Source: Lasiosphaeris hirsuta
Lineage: Eukaryota; Ascomycota; Sordariomycetes; Sordariales; Lasiosphaeriaceae
Length of the DNA stretch: 64,000 nt
NCBI GenBank assembly: GCA_030549175.1
Contig: JAUKUA010000002.1
Location: 2,170,001-2,234,000 of the forward strand
Direction: 5' to 3'
Shown: in pieces, positions 33,663-44,350 of the stretch
How positions within the stretch are numbered: the first letter of the stretch is position 1
Layout of the letters: the number at the start of each line of letters is the position of its first letter
Program-made: the position numbers and the translations under genes
The notes under the pieces: generated by a model
Seen by the model: only the letters and a program-made list of their open reading frames with translations
Databases searched by the model: none
What the model was told of the DNA's origin: nothing

Positions 33663-34564
33663 CATGGCACGGCCGTCATGCGGAAAGGGAGTCGGCGGGC
33701 TTACTAGCCGTCGGCCGAAGTTGGCAATTGTCTTTTTCGGTTTGCGTTCTGGGCATTTACAAGGAGTTTGGAGCACACAGAGGTTCCGAGCAATTTTCTC
33801 ATCTGGTTTTGGAAATGGTGTACATTAGCGAACGGGCAGGATTGTTCCAGGGTAGCTTGAGCATGTGCATGAGACTTCTACACTTCTGTATTATTCTCAT
33901 TGCACAAGTTTCAATATTGACCAATGTCAAACTCAGTAAGATCAATGCTGCAACACGAGTGTAGATGCGGCTGCGCGCGAGGGGTACACTGCAGGTGAAG
34001 TGTTATCGTTCATGCACGGCGTCAATGTAAGTCAATTGGTGCGCCAAAGGCAGCGAATCTTGCCAAAAGCTGCAATTGGTATTTTGAGTGGGGATCAATC
34101 ATCCCGATACATCCTACCATAGGAACAGCACATAAGGCAAAGCAAATGCAAAAGTATCGGGCGATCACTGGGCGAGGAGGGATTAAAAGGTGCGATGCGG
34201 GGTTGGGCAGCAACACAAACGTCTCCAAGTACACAGGGCCACATCACCATGAGCTTGAGTCCCGCCTTACATAGGAGACACGAGCTTTGACTTACAGTGT
34301 GTGAGAGGAAATTTACGGATCATGATGGGAGCGAGGCAGAGGTGTCGCCAATCTAATCAGAGAGCTCCGCACTCAAGCGCGAAGGCAGCGCATGTGGAAC
34401 ATTGGGTATAACGACTGGAGTATCCTTCCGATAGGGAGAAGAGCAAAGTCTATCATGTCTTTGTCCATTCCCCGCCGAAGAGACTCTTGGGTATTCCAAC
34501 CCATAATCATATTTGCAAATAGCTTGATGTGGAGAACCTCAACCATAGCGGCATGACGTCATGG
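33663..34564. other. Intergenic region
   Basis: A 902-bp convergent spacer. No coding signature, RNA gene or repeat is recognised. Confidence 0.5.
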
Positions 34565-35115
34565 TCAAGCGCCGCCCTCTCGTTTGGCGTATTCTTCTTC
34601 AATCGCCTCGGCGTATTTTTCTTCAGGAGAACGAGGATCCTCGTGCAACACACCCTCCTTTATCAATGCTTCTGGTGCTGGCCGGTGCGAGATCTTCTCG
34701 TTCAGCGAGTCTGCACGCATGTGCTTCTCAAGCTAGCAAAGGGCAGGGTTCGAGTCAGAGCAGGTTTCCCGCAACAGCAACTTCGAGAGTGAGCACTCAC
34801 CTCCTTCTGCTGGGCCTGAAGGCCCGGAGCGGCTGTCGAAGCCAGGAGAATGTTTTCTTGTCAGGGAGGGGTATCGTCAGCAGTATCCCACAGTGGCAAC
34901 GTTCAGGTCCATATCCCAAATTAGCGGGCACCGGGCAATTTTTGGGGAGTGTAAGGGGTTACAAAACACATACTCTCCACAAGTTCCTGGCGCTCAGGGC
35001 GGCGCATCAGATGGTTCTCAAGAGAGTTCTTGCGCGCAGCATTGGGGCGGCTGGGCGAGATGGGCGTCTCGTCGACGGTGGGGGGTTGACTGGCAGTATT
35101 GATCTCCTCGGCCAT
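34565..35115 (-). CDS. RPEL-repeat protein
   Basis: Exons 35115-34974, 34856-34801 and 34732-34565 give 121 residues. Two RPEL-type motifs are visible: RRPERQELVEKNIL (about 41-54) and HRPAPEALIKEGVL (about 87-100), each followed by a helix-forming segment. In animals RPEL motifs bind monomeric actin; small fungal proteins with two or three motifs are common but little studied. The N-terminus is Pro/Thr/Ser-rich and the C-terminus is Glu-rich (EEKYAEAIEEEYAKREGGA). The three exons join in frame with standard splice sites. Confidence 0.85.
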
Positions 35116-35830
35116 GTTTCCCGTAAAATACCTACACAAGCGTTGTTGATGCTGCCCTGATGAATGGCGTTGATGGTGGGATAATGGAATGGGGTGTTGG
35201 GTGTTGATAGACTGGCAAGGTTCGACCCAGCTGCCGATGTAATCAGAACCCTAAGTGTCAATCAGGTCTTACCCCAAGGGGGATCATCGCAGCTTTATAG
35301 GTAGGTGAGAACAGCAAGAGCGAGCGAACCACGCGATTGGGTCACCCCACGAAGGCAGGACAAACAAGCATCCTCTGCTGTACTTGCCACAGTAACAGCA
35401 ATCTGTGCGTGGGGAGCGATGCAGTACGACGAAACGGGCGGCGAGCTTGAGGGCATAGCTCTGCTGTTATTGCCCCGCATTCCATGCAAGAGAGGAGCAA
35501 CCCACCCCGCACTGTGCGGCCTGGGTGCCTGGCTTTCATTTGGATGGGTCTGATCGTCTGCCTTGCCTTAGACTAAACTAGTTCCAGTCGGACTTGGTGT
35601 GGGATCATGCCCGGACCCTTCCAATCCCACCTCCAGCTTGATGGGACCATTGCTCTTCGGTCCCCATTCCAACACCCGAACCGGCCCTTCATCTACACCA
35701 TTAGATCATTTGCTGGGCTCGCGACGAATTAGATGGGGTATATTATGGCTTAAATACTGCAGTCCTGCTACAGCTGTAGTATTTGCTTGCTATCCCCCCT
35801 CGATGCCATCATACACACCGATACTTGACC
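35116..35830. promoter_or_regulatory. Divergent promoter region
   Basis: A 715-bp spacer between the starts of the RPEL gene (minus) and rtc5 (plus). No gene is seen. A TATATT stretch lies near 35738-35745, 90 bp upstream of rtc5. Confidence 0.4.
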
Positions 35831-37774
35831 ATGGGGCAGGCTCAATCTAATAAAGGCCATGTTCCTTCTCACGAGGAGCTGGCCAAGCAACTGGTAAGAT
35901 ATTCACGGCACTTGAGGGCGGCGATATCAGGACCTGCCAAACTAACACCAGTCGACTCACAGGCCAACAAGTTTGCCGAAAAGTGTTTTACATCCCTCGA
36001 GCTCTTTTCGCTCAAGGATGTATTTAGGAGCCTTGCCGACAGCGAGCAGCATGTCCGGTATCTTAAAGAAGACACTATTGCGCGTTTCCTCGAGATCCCC
36101 GACATTGTTGGCGCCTCGCCCATGCTTTTCCAAATGATCTCGTTCATTGGTGCTTTCCCCTTTCTCCAAGATGCACCCGCGGTCCTTGGTCTGGAACAGA
36201 TGGTCATGGTTATCACCATCATGACGCAGAGGTATGAGCGAGTGCTGGCACGGGGCGCCGCAGACCGCAGAAAACTTTTATTCAAGAGCTTGGCTGTCTA
36301 CGACCGCAGGTTCTCCAACATGCACTTGGAACCGGCCGTTGCAGGCACCAGGAACAACCAGGAACAAAAAGGGGTCGAGAAAAATAGTGACCAGCTTGTT
36401 GACCGAACGCCAGCTCTTGGATTTGACGTCGATGTTGCAGGTGACGACGAGGGCGATGTTGAGACGGACGACGTTGACGAGCTGGTTCTCGCCGCCTTGG
36501 ACTCTCTGGACTACATCAACGTCTTTGAGCCCAGGAGCATGTTTGAGATACATGGCGCCATGATACCCGCAGATAACTTCCGGAAGCTGATTATGCTTCT
36601 CCTCTTGGCCGCGCCCCTTGATCCCCAAGGCAGCCTAACGACCTATTCAGGCCGTGTGTCGGGCGCCAGTCTAGACAGTCTGAGGATAACCGCAGAGTGC
36701 ATCCTAGCAACATTCTTGGACGTTGAACAGTCCCCAGGCATACGATTTCAGCGGTTTAACGCTATCATTCCCTCGTTGATGCCATTCCTCTTCAACGGCT
36801 TCACTCCTCTCTTTGAGCATTTTCTGTTCTCCAAGAGCCTTGACTTCCACAAACGCAATGACGGCAGCCACACCAAGGCAGCCATCCTTCCCAATTTAGT
36901 TCAGCCGCTGTTGACGGATGAAGGATCAATCATGGACCTCAACGTCCTATCGCAACTGTCTTTCTTCATACCCGGGTCCTTACTGTTTAGGAGACTCCAC
37001 CTACTATATTCAGGGGACGACGACGGATTCTCCATGGGTAGCTTTGAGGCCAAAGTTTTTAATTGGAGGGCGCCCACAATATTGCTTGTACGCGGAAACC
37101 GCCTGCCTGGCGAGCTCGACCACAGGAGCACCGGGCCCGAGTCAGCATATCTCTCCACACTACCCCCTAGGCGTTTTCCACCAGGAAGCAGCGACAAAGT
37201 CGAAAGGCTGACGTTTGGTATATACGTTGGCCAGCCCTGGAAACAAACTCATCGAGAGTGTTTTGGCGGGGAGGACACGCTCCTGTTTCAGTTGGAGCCG
37301 GTCCATGATGTCTTCCATGCATCAGCCCTGAATAGGGATTATGTCTCGTTCACGAAACCGTCCTCATCAACAAGCCAAGCAGGCATATCATTTGGATGCC
37401 CACCACCCCAATCTACACAGGCCTATCGGCGGTCTAGCGTCGTCTCACTTGGGGCTGTTTCCCTGATGATAGACAGCAGCTTTGAATTTGGCTGCCTCAC
37501 TCATGATTACACCTCGAGGGGCGGGGCGTTCCAGACGAGTGTAGCAAGGAAGTTTGACTTTCAAGAACGTTTCGAGATTGAATGCTTGGAGGTTTGGGGC
37601 TGTGGCGGAGACGAAGAAGCAAAGAATCAGGCTGAGCGGTGGGCATGGGAGGCGAGGGAAGCGGAAGCGAGAAGGCGAATCAACTTGGGCACAGGCGATA
37701 TTGAAGCCGACCGTGCATTGTTGGAGATGGCAGGGCTGATAGGTGCGAATAGAAGTGGTGGTAGCATGGGATAG
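35831..37774 (+). CDS. rtc5: RTC5-like TLD-domain protein
   Basis: Exons 35831-35893 and 35963-37774 give 624 residues. The start MGQAQSNKG has Gly2 in a good N-myristoylation context. Removing the 69-nt stop-free intron (GTAAGA, CTAAC, CACAG) joins AKQL to ANKFAEKCFTSLELFS, as in fungal RTC5. The middle has DVFRSLAD, FLEIPDIVGASPMLFQM and RRKLLFKSLAVYDRRF. The TLD domain spans roughly residues 350-590 (FIPGSLLFRRLHLLYSGDDD, FNWRAPTILLVRGNRL, LTFGIYVGQPWK, then DTLLFQLEPVHDVFHAS and ISFGCPPPQS). Yeast Rtc5 acts at the vacuole with the V-ATPase; TLD proteins regulate V-ATPase assembly, so a vacuolar role is likely. Confidence 0.9.
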   Translation: MGQAQSNKGHVPSHEELAKQLVRYSRHLRAAISGPAKLTPVDSQANKFAEKCFTSLELFSLKDVFRSLADSEQHVRYLKEDTIARFLEIPDIVGASPMLFQMISFIGAFPFLQDAPAVLGLEQMVMVITIMTQRYERVLARGAADRRKLLFKSLAVYDRRFSNMHLEPAVAGTRNNQEQKGVEKNSDQLVDRTPALGFDVDVAGDDEGDVETDDVDELVLAALDSLDYINVFEPRSMFEIHGAMIPADNFRKLIMLLLLAAPLDPQGSLTTYSGRVSGASLDSLRITAECILATFLDVEQSPGIRFQRFNAIIPSLMPFLFNGFTPLFEHFLFSKSLDFHKRNDGSHTKAAILPNLVQPLLTDEGSIMDLNVLSQLSFFIPGSLLFRRLHLLYSGDDDGFSMGSFEAKVFNWRAPTILLVRGNRLPGELDHRSTGPESAYLSTLPPRRFPPGSSDKVERLTFGIYVGQPWKQTHRECFGGEDTLLFQLEPVHDVFHASALNRDYVSFTKPSSSTSQAGISFGCPPPQSTQAYRRSSVVSLGAVSLMIDSSFEFGCLTHDYTSRGGAFQTSVARKFDFQERFEIECLEVWGCGGDEEAKNQAERWAWEAREAEARRRINLGTGDIEADRALLEMAGLIGANRSGGSMG

Positions 37775-38042
37775 GTTATTTGAAAAGTGACAAGTTGACA
37801 AACTTGGCCCAGTCTTATGTCGTTAGAAGGTGCCAGGAAACTAGATGAATGATGTCCTGGACGAAATGATGTCGGTCGTCCCCAGCTCCAGTTGCGGAAC
37901 CACCCTTATTATTAAGCTGCCGATTCATAAAATTCAGTTTCATAGAAGCTATCCTTGCAAGAGAAGATCTGGCCCCGATAATGTACAGCATTTACTGATA
38001 CAACCCCATCTTTATGTTCTCGCCGATAACCCTCCGACATCC

Positions 38043-38707
38043 TTATTTGCTTATATTGCCACTAACTTGGGAGCTTGTCAAGTCCTCCTTCGAAGCAGCA
38101 ACGGCAGTCTCCTCGGCCTTGGACCTCTCTACCGCATCCCTTGCTTCTTTGGCTTCCTTGAAGGCAGTCCTGGCCTGTGCAGCAACACTCTCTGTACCTG
38201 TGCCGGCGCTGCGATTAGCTGCCCTCTGCCGTCTCCTCTCTAGCCTTGCCTGCAGCGCCTTGTCTTCGTCGTCACGGGCTTCGAGCTCCTTGATCCACTT
38301 TTGTCGCTTCTCCTCCGCATCCTGTTGCTGCTCCAGTTTCCACAGCTCCTTTTGTTTGTTACGATCTGCCGAATAGTACATCCCACCGGCGACAATGGCG
38401 ACCACTGTAAACGCTTGCGCGGCAACACGAGCCCGGAACATGCGCTGGACCTGATTGTGATCGCCGCGGCGCATGGCACGGTACGCATTCGTGAAGGCGG
38501 CAACGGTCAGCAGGCACCCAATGGGTACGAGGGGCTCCTCTTTGATTCGTCTAAGGACCTTCTGGAAGCCCGACTCGTTATAGAAATCACTATAGGATCA
38601 AACGTCAGCAGGCGTACGACGACAGTGCTGTTGAACCGAGGGTTCAGGGAAGGCAAAATAGCTTACTCGTTGCCGTCAAATGACGACGGCAAAGGGCGAC
38701 CCGACAT
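38043..38707 (-). CDS. rcf1: Respiratory supercomplex factor 1 (HIG1 domain)
   Basis: Exons 38707-38667 and 38589-38043 give 195 residues. MSGRPLPSSFDGNDDFYNES then GFQKVLRRIKEEPLVPIG leads into two membrane helices: CLLTVAAFTNAYRAMRRGDH and VAAQAFTVVAIVAGGMYYSA. This is the HIG1 (type 1) domain of Rcf1. A long charged helix follows (KELWKLEQQQDAEEKRQKWI), then a Ser/Ala-rich tail. Rcf1 sits in the inner mitochondrial membrane and helps assemble complex III-IV supercomplexes. The first exon is only 41 nt. The gene is divergent from threonine dehydratase. Confidence 0.93.
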
Positions 38708-39481
38708 TAATGGGCAACAGTTTCTGCAATCTACAAATGCGCAGTGCGAGGCGAGGAACGGTGGATAGGCTCTAAGAAGGGCGCAGTGAAGTCGAGGTTG
38801 GTGACGCGGACAGTGGACGAGCAACTACCTCAGCGGAATTTCAATGATGGCATGGGGTGCAACAGGTGTGGGTCGGCCCCGGAGCCGCTCGAAAGCTTGG
38901 GCCGCACGATCCACTGTCACGACTTTGCAAAACTCAGAATCCGCATCGACATGAGTGGGGTCCTTAGACCCGCACACCTGCCCTGGTCCCGACCCCGAAG
39001 AATGACCGGCACTGGCCCATGCTGCAAGTTCCATTGATGTTTTTTTTTTGCGAGCAGGCAGGCAAGGCTTAGAAATAGGTAATAGGTTGATGGCAAGTTC
39101 CCAATACTTCGGACTTGGAGTTGAAGTGCAGCTTAAACGGAAGTCTTTATCGTGTTTTCAAGATATACTGGCCAATTCGCGATCCTACGTTGACCCAAGC
39201 TCTCAGACAAGACACCCCATATAGGTAGGTGGGATATTGGATGAGCAGGAGAAAGAAAATGCAGCGCTGGACCTAGTGTGGCTACCCCTGGCTGATGATA
39301 TGCTAAGGTTTCCTGCAGTGCTCCGAGCGTGGGTCAGCACCACTCAATTGGCCCCACCAGAATTTTACCTCACAGGGGGAAAATAAAAATTGAAGACGTC
39401 CTGGATTGGGACAGTCACGGCTTGGCTTGGAAACTCACCATTATCCTAGGTATCCCCGTCGGCACCCGTTAACACACCAAC
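38708..39481. promoter_or_regulatory. Divergent promoter region
   Basis: A 774-bp spacer between the starts of rcf1 (minus) and ilv1 (plus). A T-run lies near 39040. No gene is seen. Gcn4/CPC1-type control of ilv1 would be expected from the pathway, but I did not find a clear TGACTCA site. Confidence 0.4.
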
Positions 39482-41331
39482 ATGGCCTTCTCAGAAACAC
39501 CCTCAGAAACGCCATTAGAGACACCTCCCACGGAGACGGCAGAACTACTGCCCAACGGCGTAGGCCCAAATGGCACAAACGCTTTCCCCTTGACCGAGTA
39601 CAGCGCAGCACCCTCGCCGCCATCGGCCCAGCAGCTGAGAAGGGCCAAGATGAAGATACCAGAAGAGTTTCTCCTCCCAAACGGGAGCCCTGATGTGAGT
39701 ACACACTCCTTCAAGTCACGCGGACTGTGTCGCCCTTGGAGAGCCGGTCTGGTAGCCATGCATGTGTAATTAGATTCCGATGGCTAAGACGATCGCTTCA
39801 GTACCTACGACTCATCATCACTTCCTATCCCCGCGTCCGCGAGGTGTGCAGTGAGATTCCACTCGTCCCTGCCGTCAACCTGAGCAATCGCCTAGAGTGC
39901 AATGTGCTACTCAAGCGTGAGGACGAGCAACCCGTCTTCAGCTTCAAACTGCGTGGCGCTTACAACAAGATGGCCCATCTGGACCCCGCCGAATCCTGGA
40001 GAGGTGTTGTGTGCTGCAGCGCCGGTAACCATGCTCAAGGTGTGGCGTACTCGGCCCGCAAGCTCAAGATCCCCGCCACCATCGTCATGCCCAAAGGAAC
40101 GCCCAGCATCAAGCATCTAAATGTCTCCCGCATGGGTGGCCACGTCGTCCTCCACGGCGCTGACTTTGACGAGGCCAAGGATGAATGCGCTCGAAGAGAA
40201 AAGCAGGATGGCCTCATTAACATTCCGCCATTCGACGACCCCTATGTCATTGCCGGCCAGGGAACCATTGGCATGGAAATTCTGTCGCAAACCAACCTGC
40301 AAAAGCTGAAGGCTATTTTCTGCTGCGTCGGTGGCGGCGGCCTGATCGCCGGTGTCGGTGTCTACGTGAAGCGCATTGCTCCCCACGTAAAGATCATCGG
40401 CGTAGAAACGTACGATGCAGACGCCATGACTCAGTCCTTAGCCAAGGGCGAGCGTATCATGCTAAAGAATGTCGGTTTGTTTGCGGATGGTGCTGCGGTC
40501 AAGACCGTCGGAGAGGAAACCTTCCGTATCGCCCAGGAAGTGGTGGACGAAATGATCCGAGTAACTACGGATGAGGCCTGCGCCGCCATCAAGGATGTTT
40601 TTGAGGACACGAGATCTATCGTCGAGCCAGCCGGCGCACTTGCCCTCGCCGGACTGAAGAAGTGGGTTGCAGCCAACCCATCAACCGATTCGACACGGTC
40701 CCTTGTTGCCATCACGTCTGGCGCAAACATGAACTTTGACCGACTCGGTTTTGTTGCCGCCCGCTCCACGTACGGCGAAGGAAAGGAGGCACTTCTAGCC
40801 GCCAAAATTCCCGAGAAACCGGGCGCTTTCGCTGAACTGGTCAACACCATAATGCCGCATTCTATTACCGAGTTCAGCTATCGGTATGCCACCGAGGCCG
40901 AGGCTAACATCTTGGTGGGAATCTCACTGACCGCTCCGGGAAACCAACGAGCCCAAGAACTCCAGTCCATCATCAGCCGGATTAGGGAGCGAGACATGGA
41001 GGTCACTGATCTTTCTAGTGATGAGCTCGCCAAGAGCCATATCCGGTATATGGTTGGTGGGACCTCGAATGTACCGAATGAACGACTCTACACTTTCCGC
41101 TTCCCCGAGCGGCCCGGCGCATTAGAGCGATTCTTAAAAACTTTAAGGCCAAAGTATAACATCAGTCTGTTCCAGTATAGGAACTACGGCGGTGATATAG
41201 GTCAGGTTTTAACCGGTATCCTCTGCCCTGATGATGAAGTGATCGAGCTACAGCGGTTCTTGGAGGAGATTGGGTACCCTTGGGAAGATTGCACAGAGTC
41301 ACTAGTGTTTCAGACATTTCTGCGGTCATAG
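39482..41331 (+). CDS. ilv1: Threonine dehydratase (threonine deaminase)
   Basis: Exons 39482-39694 and 39802-41331 give 580 residues. The PLP-binding lysine is Lys120 in VFSFKLRGAYNKM. The substrate loop CCSAGNHAQGVAYSA and the phosphate loop CCVGGGGLIAG are intact. Two C-terminal ACT-like regulatory domains begin at about 400 (KIPEKPGAFAELVNTIMPH) and 490 (RFPERPGALERFLKTLRPK), where isoleucine inhibits the enzyme. It makes 2-oxobutyrate from threonine, the first step of isoleucine synthesis, normally in mitochondria. The N-terminus MAFSETPSETPLETPPTETA is acidic and does not resemble a mitochondrial presequence; an in-frame TAA 12 nt upstream of the ATG rules out a simple extension. The stop codon lies only 83 bp from the first transposon sequence. 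Confidence 0.95.
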
Positions 41332-41414
41332 AGGAGATAGTTCCTTAGTGAAATGAGAGTAGTAACAATATGAGTATATCAAAAAACTAACTAGTTTTAA
41401 AATCCCTACTATAG

Positions 41415-42426
41415 TGTGACACAGGCCAGCCACAGTGAGGCTAAGGTGTGGCAATCGCAAGGTGTGTCTCCTTCAATGGATTGAACCGCAGAGCTATGAT
41501 CTCACACCTCAACCGTACCGCGGACTACCTCGGCAGTGGTGTTAGTCTGATACAGAGCTTTCACACAATGGTGAGGGAGATGATCTTCGTAACCCAAAGT
41601 GGTAGATGACGAGGGAAGTAGATTAATACAAGGAGATGGCACGATGCCACAGAGGGTAACAGACAATACTTCGTAGTTACAAGTCAGGAATGAGCAGAAG
41701 GGTTCATAAGGTTGTATTACCCCTCAGCTTCACTGAAGTTCAACTGATAATCTTTCTAGGTCTGTTTTCTAAAAATGGCTGGGGAGCTCCTTCCTCTCGA
41801 GAATTCGTCGCGGGGCCCTTGTGTCTTTTATTGAGGCTATGTACAATATATAAGGATACTGAGATACATGAAGATCCTTCCCTAGCCACCCATCGGCCCA
41901 GTGCCTTGGCCGTCCGTCTCTCGTGCCCTATAAACCAGGGTTTAAGCTAAGTGCTACTAACCTTCCTTCCAATGGTCTACGGCTGGTATTTAGTACTTAC
42001 TTCGATAGTGTAGTATTTATAACTACGAAGGTTCCTTCACGTCCTTAGTACGTATATCAAATGACGATGTTTCCCTTTGTAACTCATGGAGGTCTATTAA
42101 GTTTGGCTGCAACTACCTGTTACTGCTGAAGCTAAACTCCGGAGAACGTTGGGGTTTAGGTACTTTACTAGAACTATTACAATAGAATAGCTAAGAGGCC
42201 TATTATTGAAAGTCTGCTAAAATACCATATGGGTCTTCTAGCCACGTAATGTAGCCTTCGGCCACGATACTAAGGTTGTGTGGTTGTCCATGACAAATCT
42301 AAAGTCCAGTGACGCTACTAAGTACGGGCTAGGTCCGCTGGTTGGGCTAGTTTAGCTTGTTAATAGTTTCTAAAATCCCGACTAGGGCCGAGGATTTATT
42401 AACCTATGTGTAGAGTGTGGGACTCC
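41415..42426 (-). repeat. LTR fragment a (minus orientation), first 1012 bp
   Basis: It begins with TGTGACACAGGCC and follows the same sequence order as the LTRs at 44351, 51500 and 58925 (TACTTCGTAGTTACAAGTCA, CCCCTCAGCTTCACTGAAGT, CGGAGAACGT). It ends abruptly about 320 bp before the expected far end, where a plus-orientation LTR starts. It is the transposon sequence nearest the genes. It is less AT-rich than the copies farther right. Confidence 0.8.
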
Positions 42427-44063
42427 TGTCACACTACTGGGCTTACTTAAGGTTAATAGGGTAAATCACCTCCTTGACCTAGGCCCATAGTGACGACCAC
42501 AACGGTAACTATATTGTGGCTTAACCTGTGGAACACGTAACACATGATCAGGGCCACTAGACCCGCACCGGCAGGTTCATGGGACCTGAAGAAATGGAAC
42601 TAAGCCCGTACATAGGTTAATGGATCCTCAGCCTAGGCTGGGATCTTGGACACTATACACGAGATGAGCTGGACCTAGCTCACACTTGGTACGTCACTGG
42701 ACTTCAGAGTTGACCTAGACGGCTATGTCACAACCCACCTCGTACCAAGAGGTTATGTGACAAGGAACGCAAGAGTTGGGCAAGGAGCAGCCAATCAATA
42801 GGATGCTCTCGTGCTCCCCCCGCTCTGCCTCAGAGCAACAGAGCAGGCAGGACGAAATGCTCTCACACTCTCCCTTCTCCTTTACAGAGCAACAGAGCAA
42901 ACAGAACAAAAGGATACAAGTTACCTAGTATAACTACCCTCTAGATAGATATAAGTAGCCAATGTATTAACCATTTTGGAGCGTGAGGATTCCTGTTCCT
43001 CACGCAAGCAATTACATTCTACTGTATCCCAAAGTGTTACCTACTCTGGTAATAACAATCTATTTGACAGAGTGTGAAACCCCGCTTGAGAAACTTACCT
43101 TCAATCGATCAATCCCTTACCCCACTAGGCGTTCTACCTTACAATCTGTCATTCAACACTAAGTAGTCTGCTACTCAGTGCACAGGTTGTAATAGACTAC
43201 ACAACCTCAGCATCGTAGTCAAAGGTTACATTCGCTAGCCAGAAGACCCACATGGTGTTCCAACGGTCTTTCAATAATAAGCCTCCTAGTTATCGCAGTA
43301 GCACCAGTAGAAAGCCTAAACCCCGACGTTCTCTAGAGTCTAGCTTCAGTGGTAACAGGTAGCTGTAGCTAAACTTAACAGGGCATCCATGAGTCATAAA
43401 GAGAAACGTTGTTATTCAACGTAAGTACCAAGGACGTGAAGGAACTTTCGTAGTAGTAAACACCACACCATTAGAATAAGTACTAATACCGGCCGTAGAC
43501 TAACTATTAGGAGGAAGGTTAGTAGTACTTAGCTCAAGCCTTGATTTGTAGGACGTAAGAGATAGGCGGCTAAGGCCCCGGGTCAATAAGCAGCTAAGGA
43601 AGAAGAATCTTCATGTATCTTAGTATCCTTATATACTATACATAACCTCTATAAAAGAGACGAGGGATCTACAATGGATCTTTGAGAGGAAGAAGCTCCC
43701 TAGTCCTTTTTAAAAACAGCCTAAAAGGATTATTAACTAAACTTTAGTAAAGCTAAGGAGTAATTAACCTTATAAACCCTGTTACTCTTTTCTAACTTAT
43801 ATTTACGAAGTATCGTCTATTACCTTCTGTAACGTTGTTCTATCTCCCTATATCAATTTATCTCCCTTGCCATTTATTACTTTAGGTTATAAAGATCATC
43901 TTCCTTACTTCCGCGTGAAAACTTTATATTAAACTAGTATTACTACTGGAATAATCTATAGTACATTTAAAGTATAAGATTATAGCTTTGTTATTTGGCT
44001 TATCAAAGGTAACATATCTTATGATTACTATATCTTAGTCTAAAGTAACTAGCCTATGTCATA
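42427..44063 (+). repeat. LTR b (plus orientation), carrying a solo-LTR insertion
   Basis: It starts TGTCACACTACTGGGCTTAC and ends GCCTATGTCATA, and reads as the reverse complement of the minus LTRs. After subtracting the 469-bp insertion at 42726-43194 and its 5-bp duplication, it is about 1163 bp, somewhat shorter than the 1330-1348 bp of other copies. It interrupts LTR a; the five bases before it, ACTCC at 42422-42426, would be the target duplication. Confidence 0.75.
42726..43194. repeat. Solo LTR of a second retroelement family
   Basis: This 469-bp segment starts TGTCACAACC and ends GGTTGTAATA, imperfect inverted termini that differ only by RIP-type transitions. It is flanked by GGCTA (42721-42725) and GACTA (43195-43199), a 5-bp target duplication with one transition. 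Inside are a 54-bp tandem pair (starting 42803 and 42857, each with CAGAGCAACAGAGCA), a TATA-like stretch near 42948, and a hairpin with 9-bp arms GCGTGAGGA/TCCTCACGC (42981-42989, 42997-43005). It does not resemble the main LTR family here. Confidence 0.7.
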
Positions 44064-44350
44064 AATAATCTTTTTACTTATTATCTCTATCGAAGTTACT
44101 CTCACGTAATACTTCCTTCCGGCTTATACGCTGTAGTTTAAAGAAAATAACCTGAAACAACTATAAGAACGGAACATATAATCTGTTACGTAGGAAAATG
44201 TAAATAGCTCAGATAGGTTAGTCCGTTATGCACAGGGGGTGCGTTGCTATATAATGGTAGCGTGCCCTCTGTTATAGTTAAAAGGACCGCTTTGGTGAGC
44301 GTTATATTGGTGGTCCTTCATATGAACACTGACATGACATATTGTAATGA
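44064..44350 (+). other. Short unexplained segment between LTRs
   Basis: The first bases, AATAATCTTTTTAC, match the start of the internal region that follows the LTR at 60548, so this is probably the truncated leader of the plus element that owns LTR b. The remainder does not match the gag leader of the other elements. It contains an imperfect inverted repeat near 44229-44265. The last five bases, AATGA, would be the left target duplication of the element starting at 44351. Confidence 0.45.

Noticed and set aside
34745..34765. GGTTCGAGTCAGAGC as a possible tRNA 3' part
   Set aside because: It sits inside an intron of the RPEL gene and lacks pairing arms.
1..41331. A biosynthetic gene cluster built on the GMC oxidoreductase and the two hydrolases
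   Set aside because: There is no synthase, transporter or regulator nearby, and the neighbouring genes are housekeeping genes.
44228..44310. tRNA-like stretch with an A-box-like TGGTAGCGTG and inverted repeats
   Set aside because: There is no B-box or T-arm sequence and no consistent cloverleaf could be drawn.
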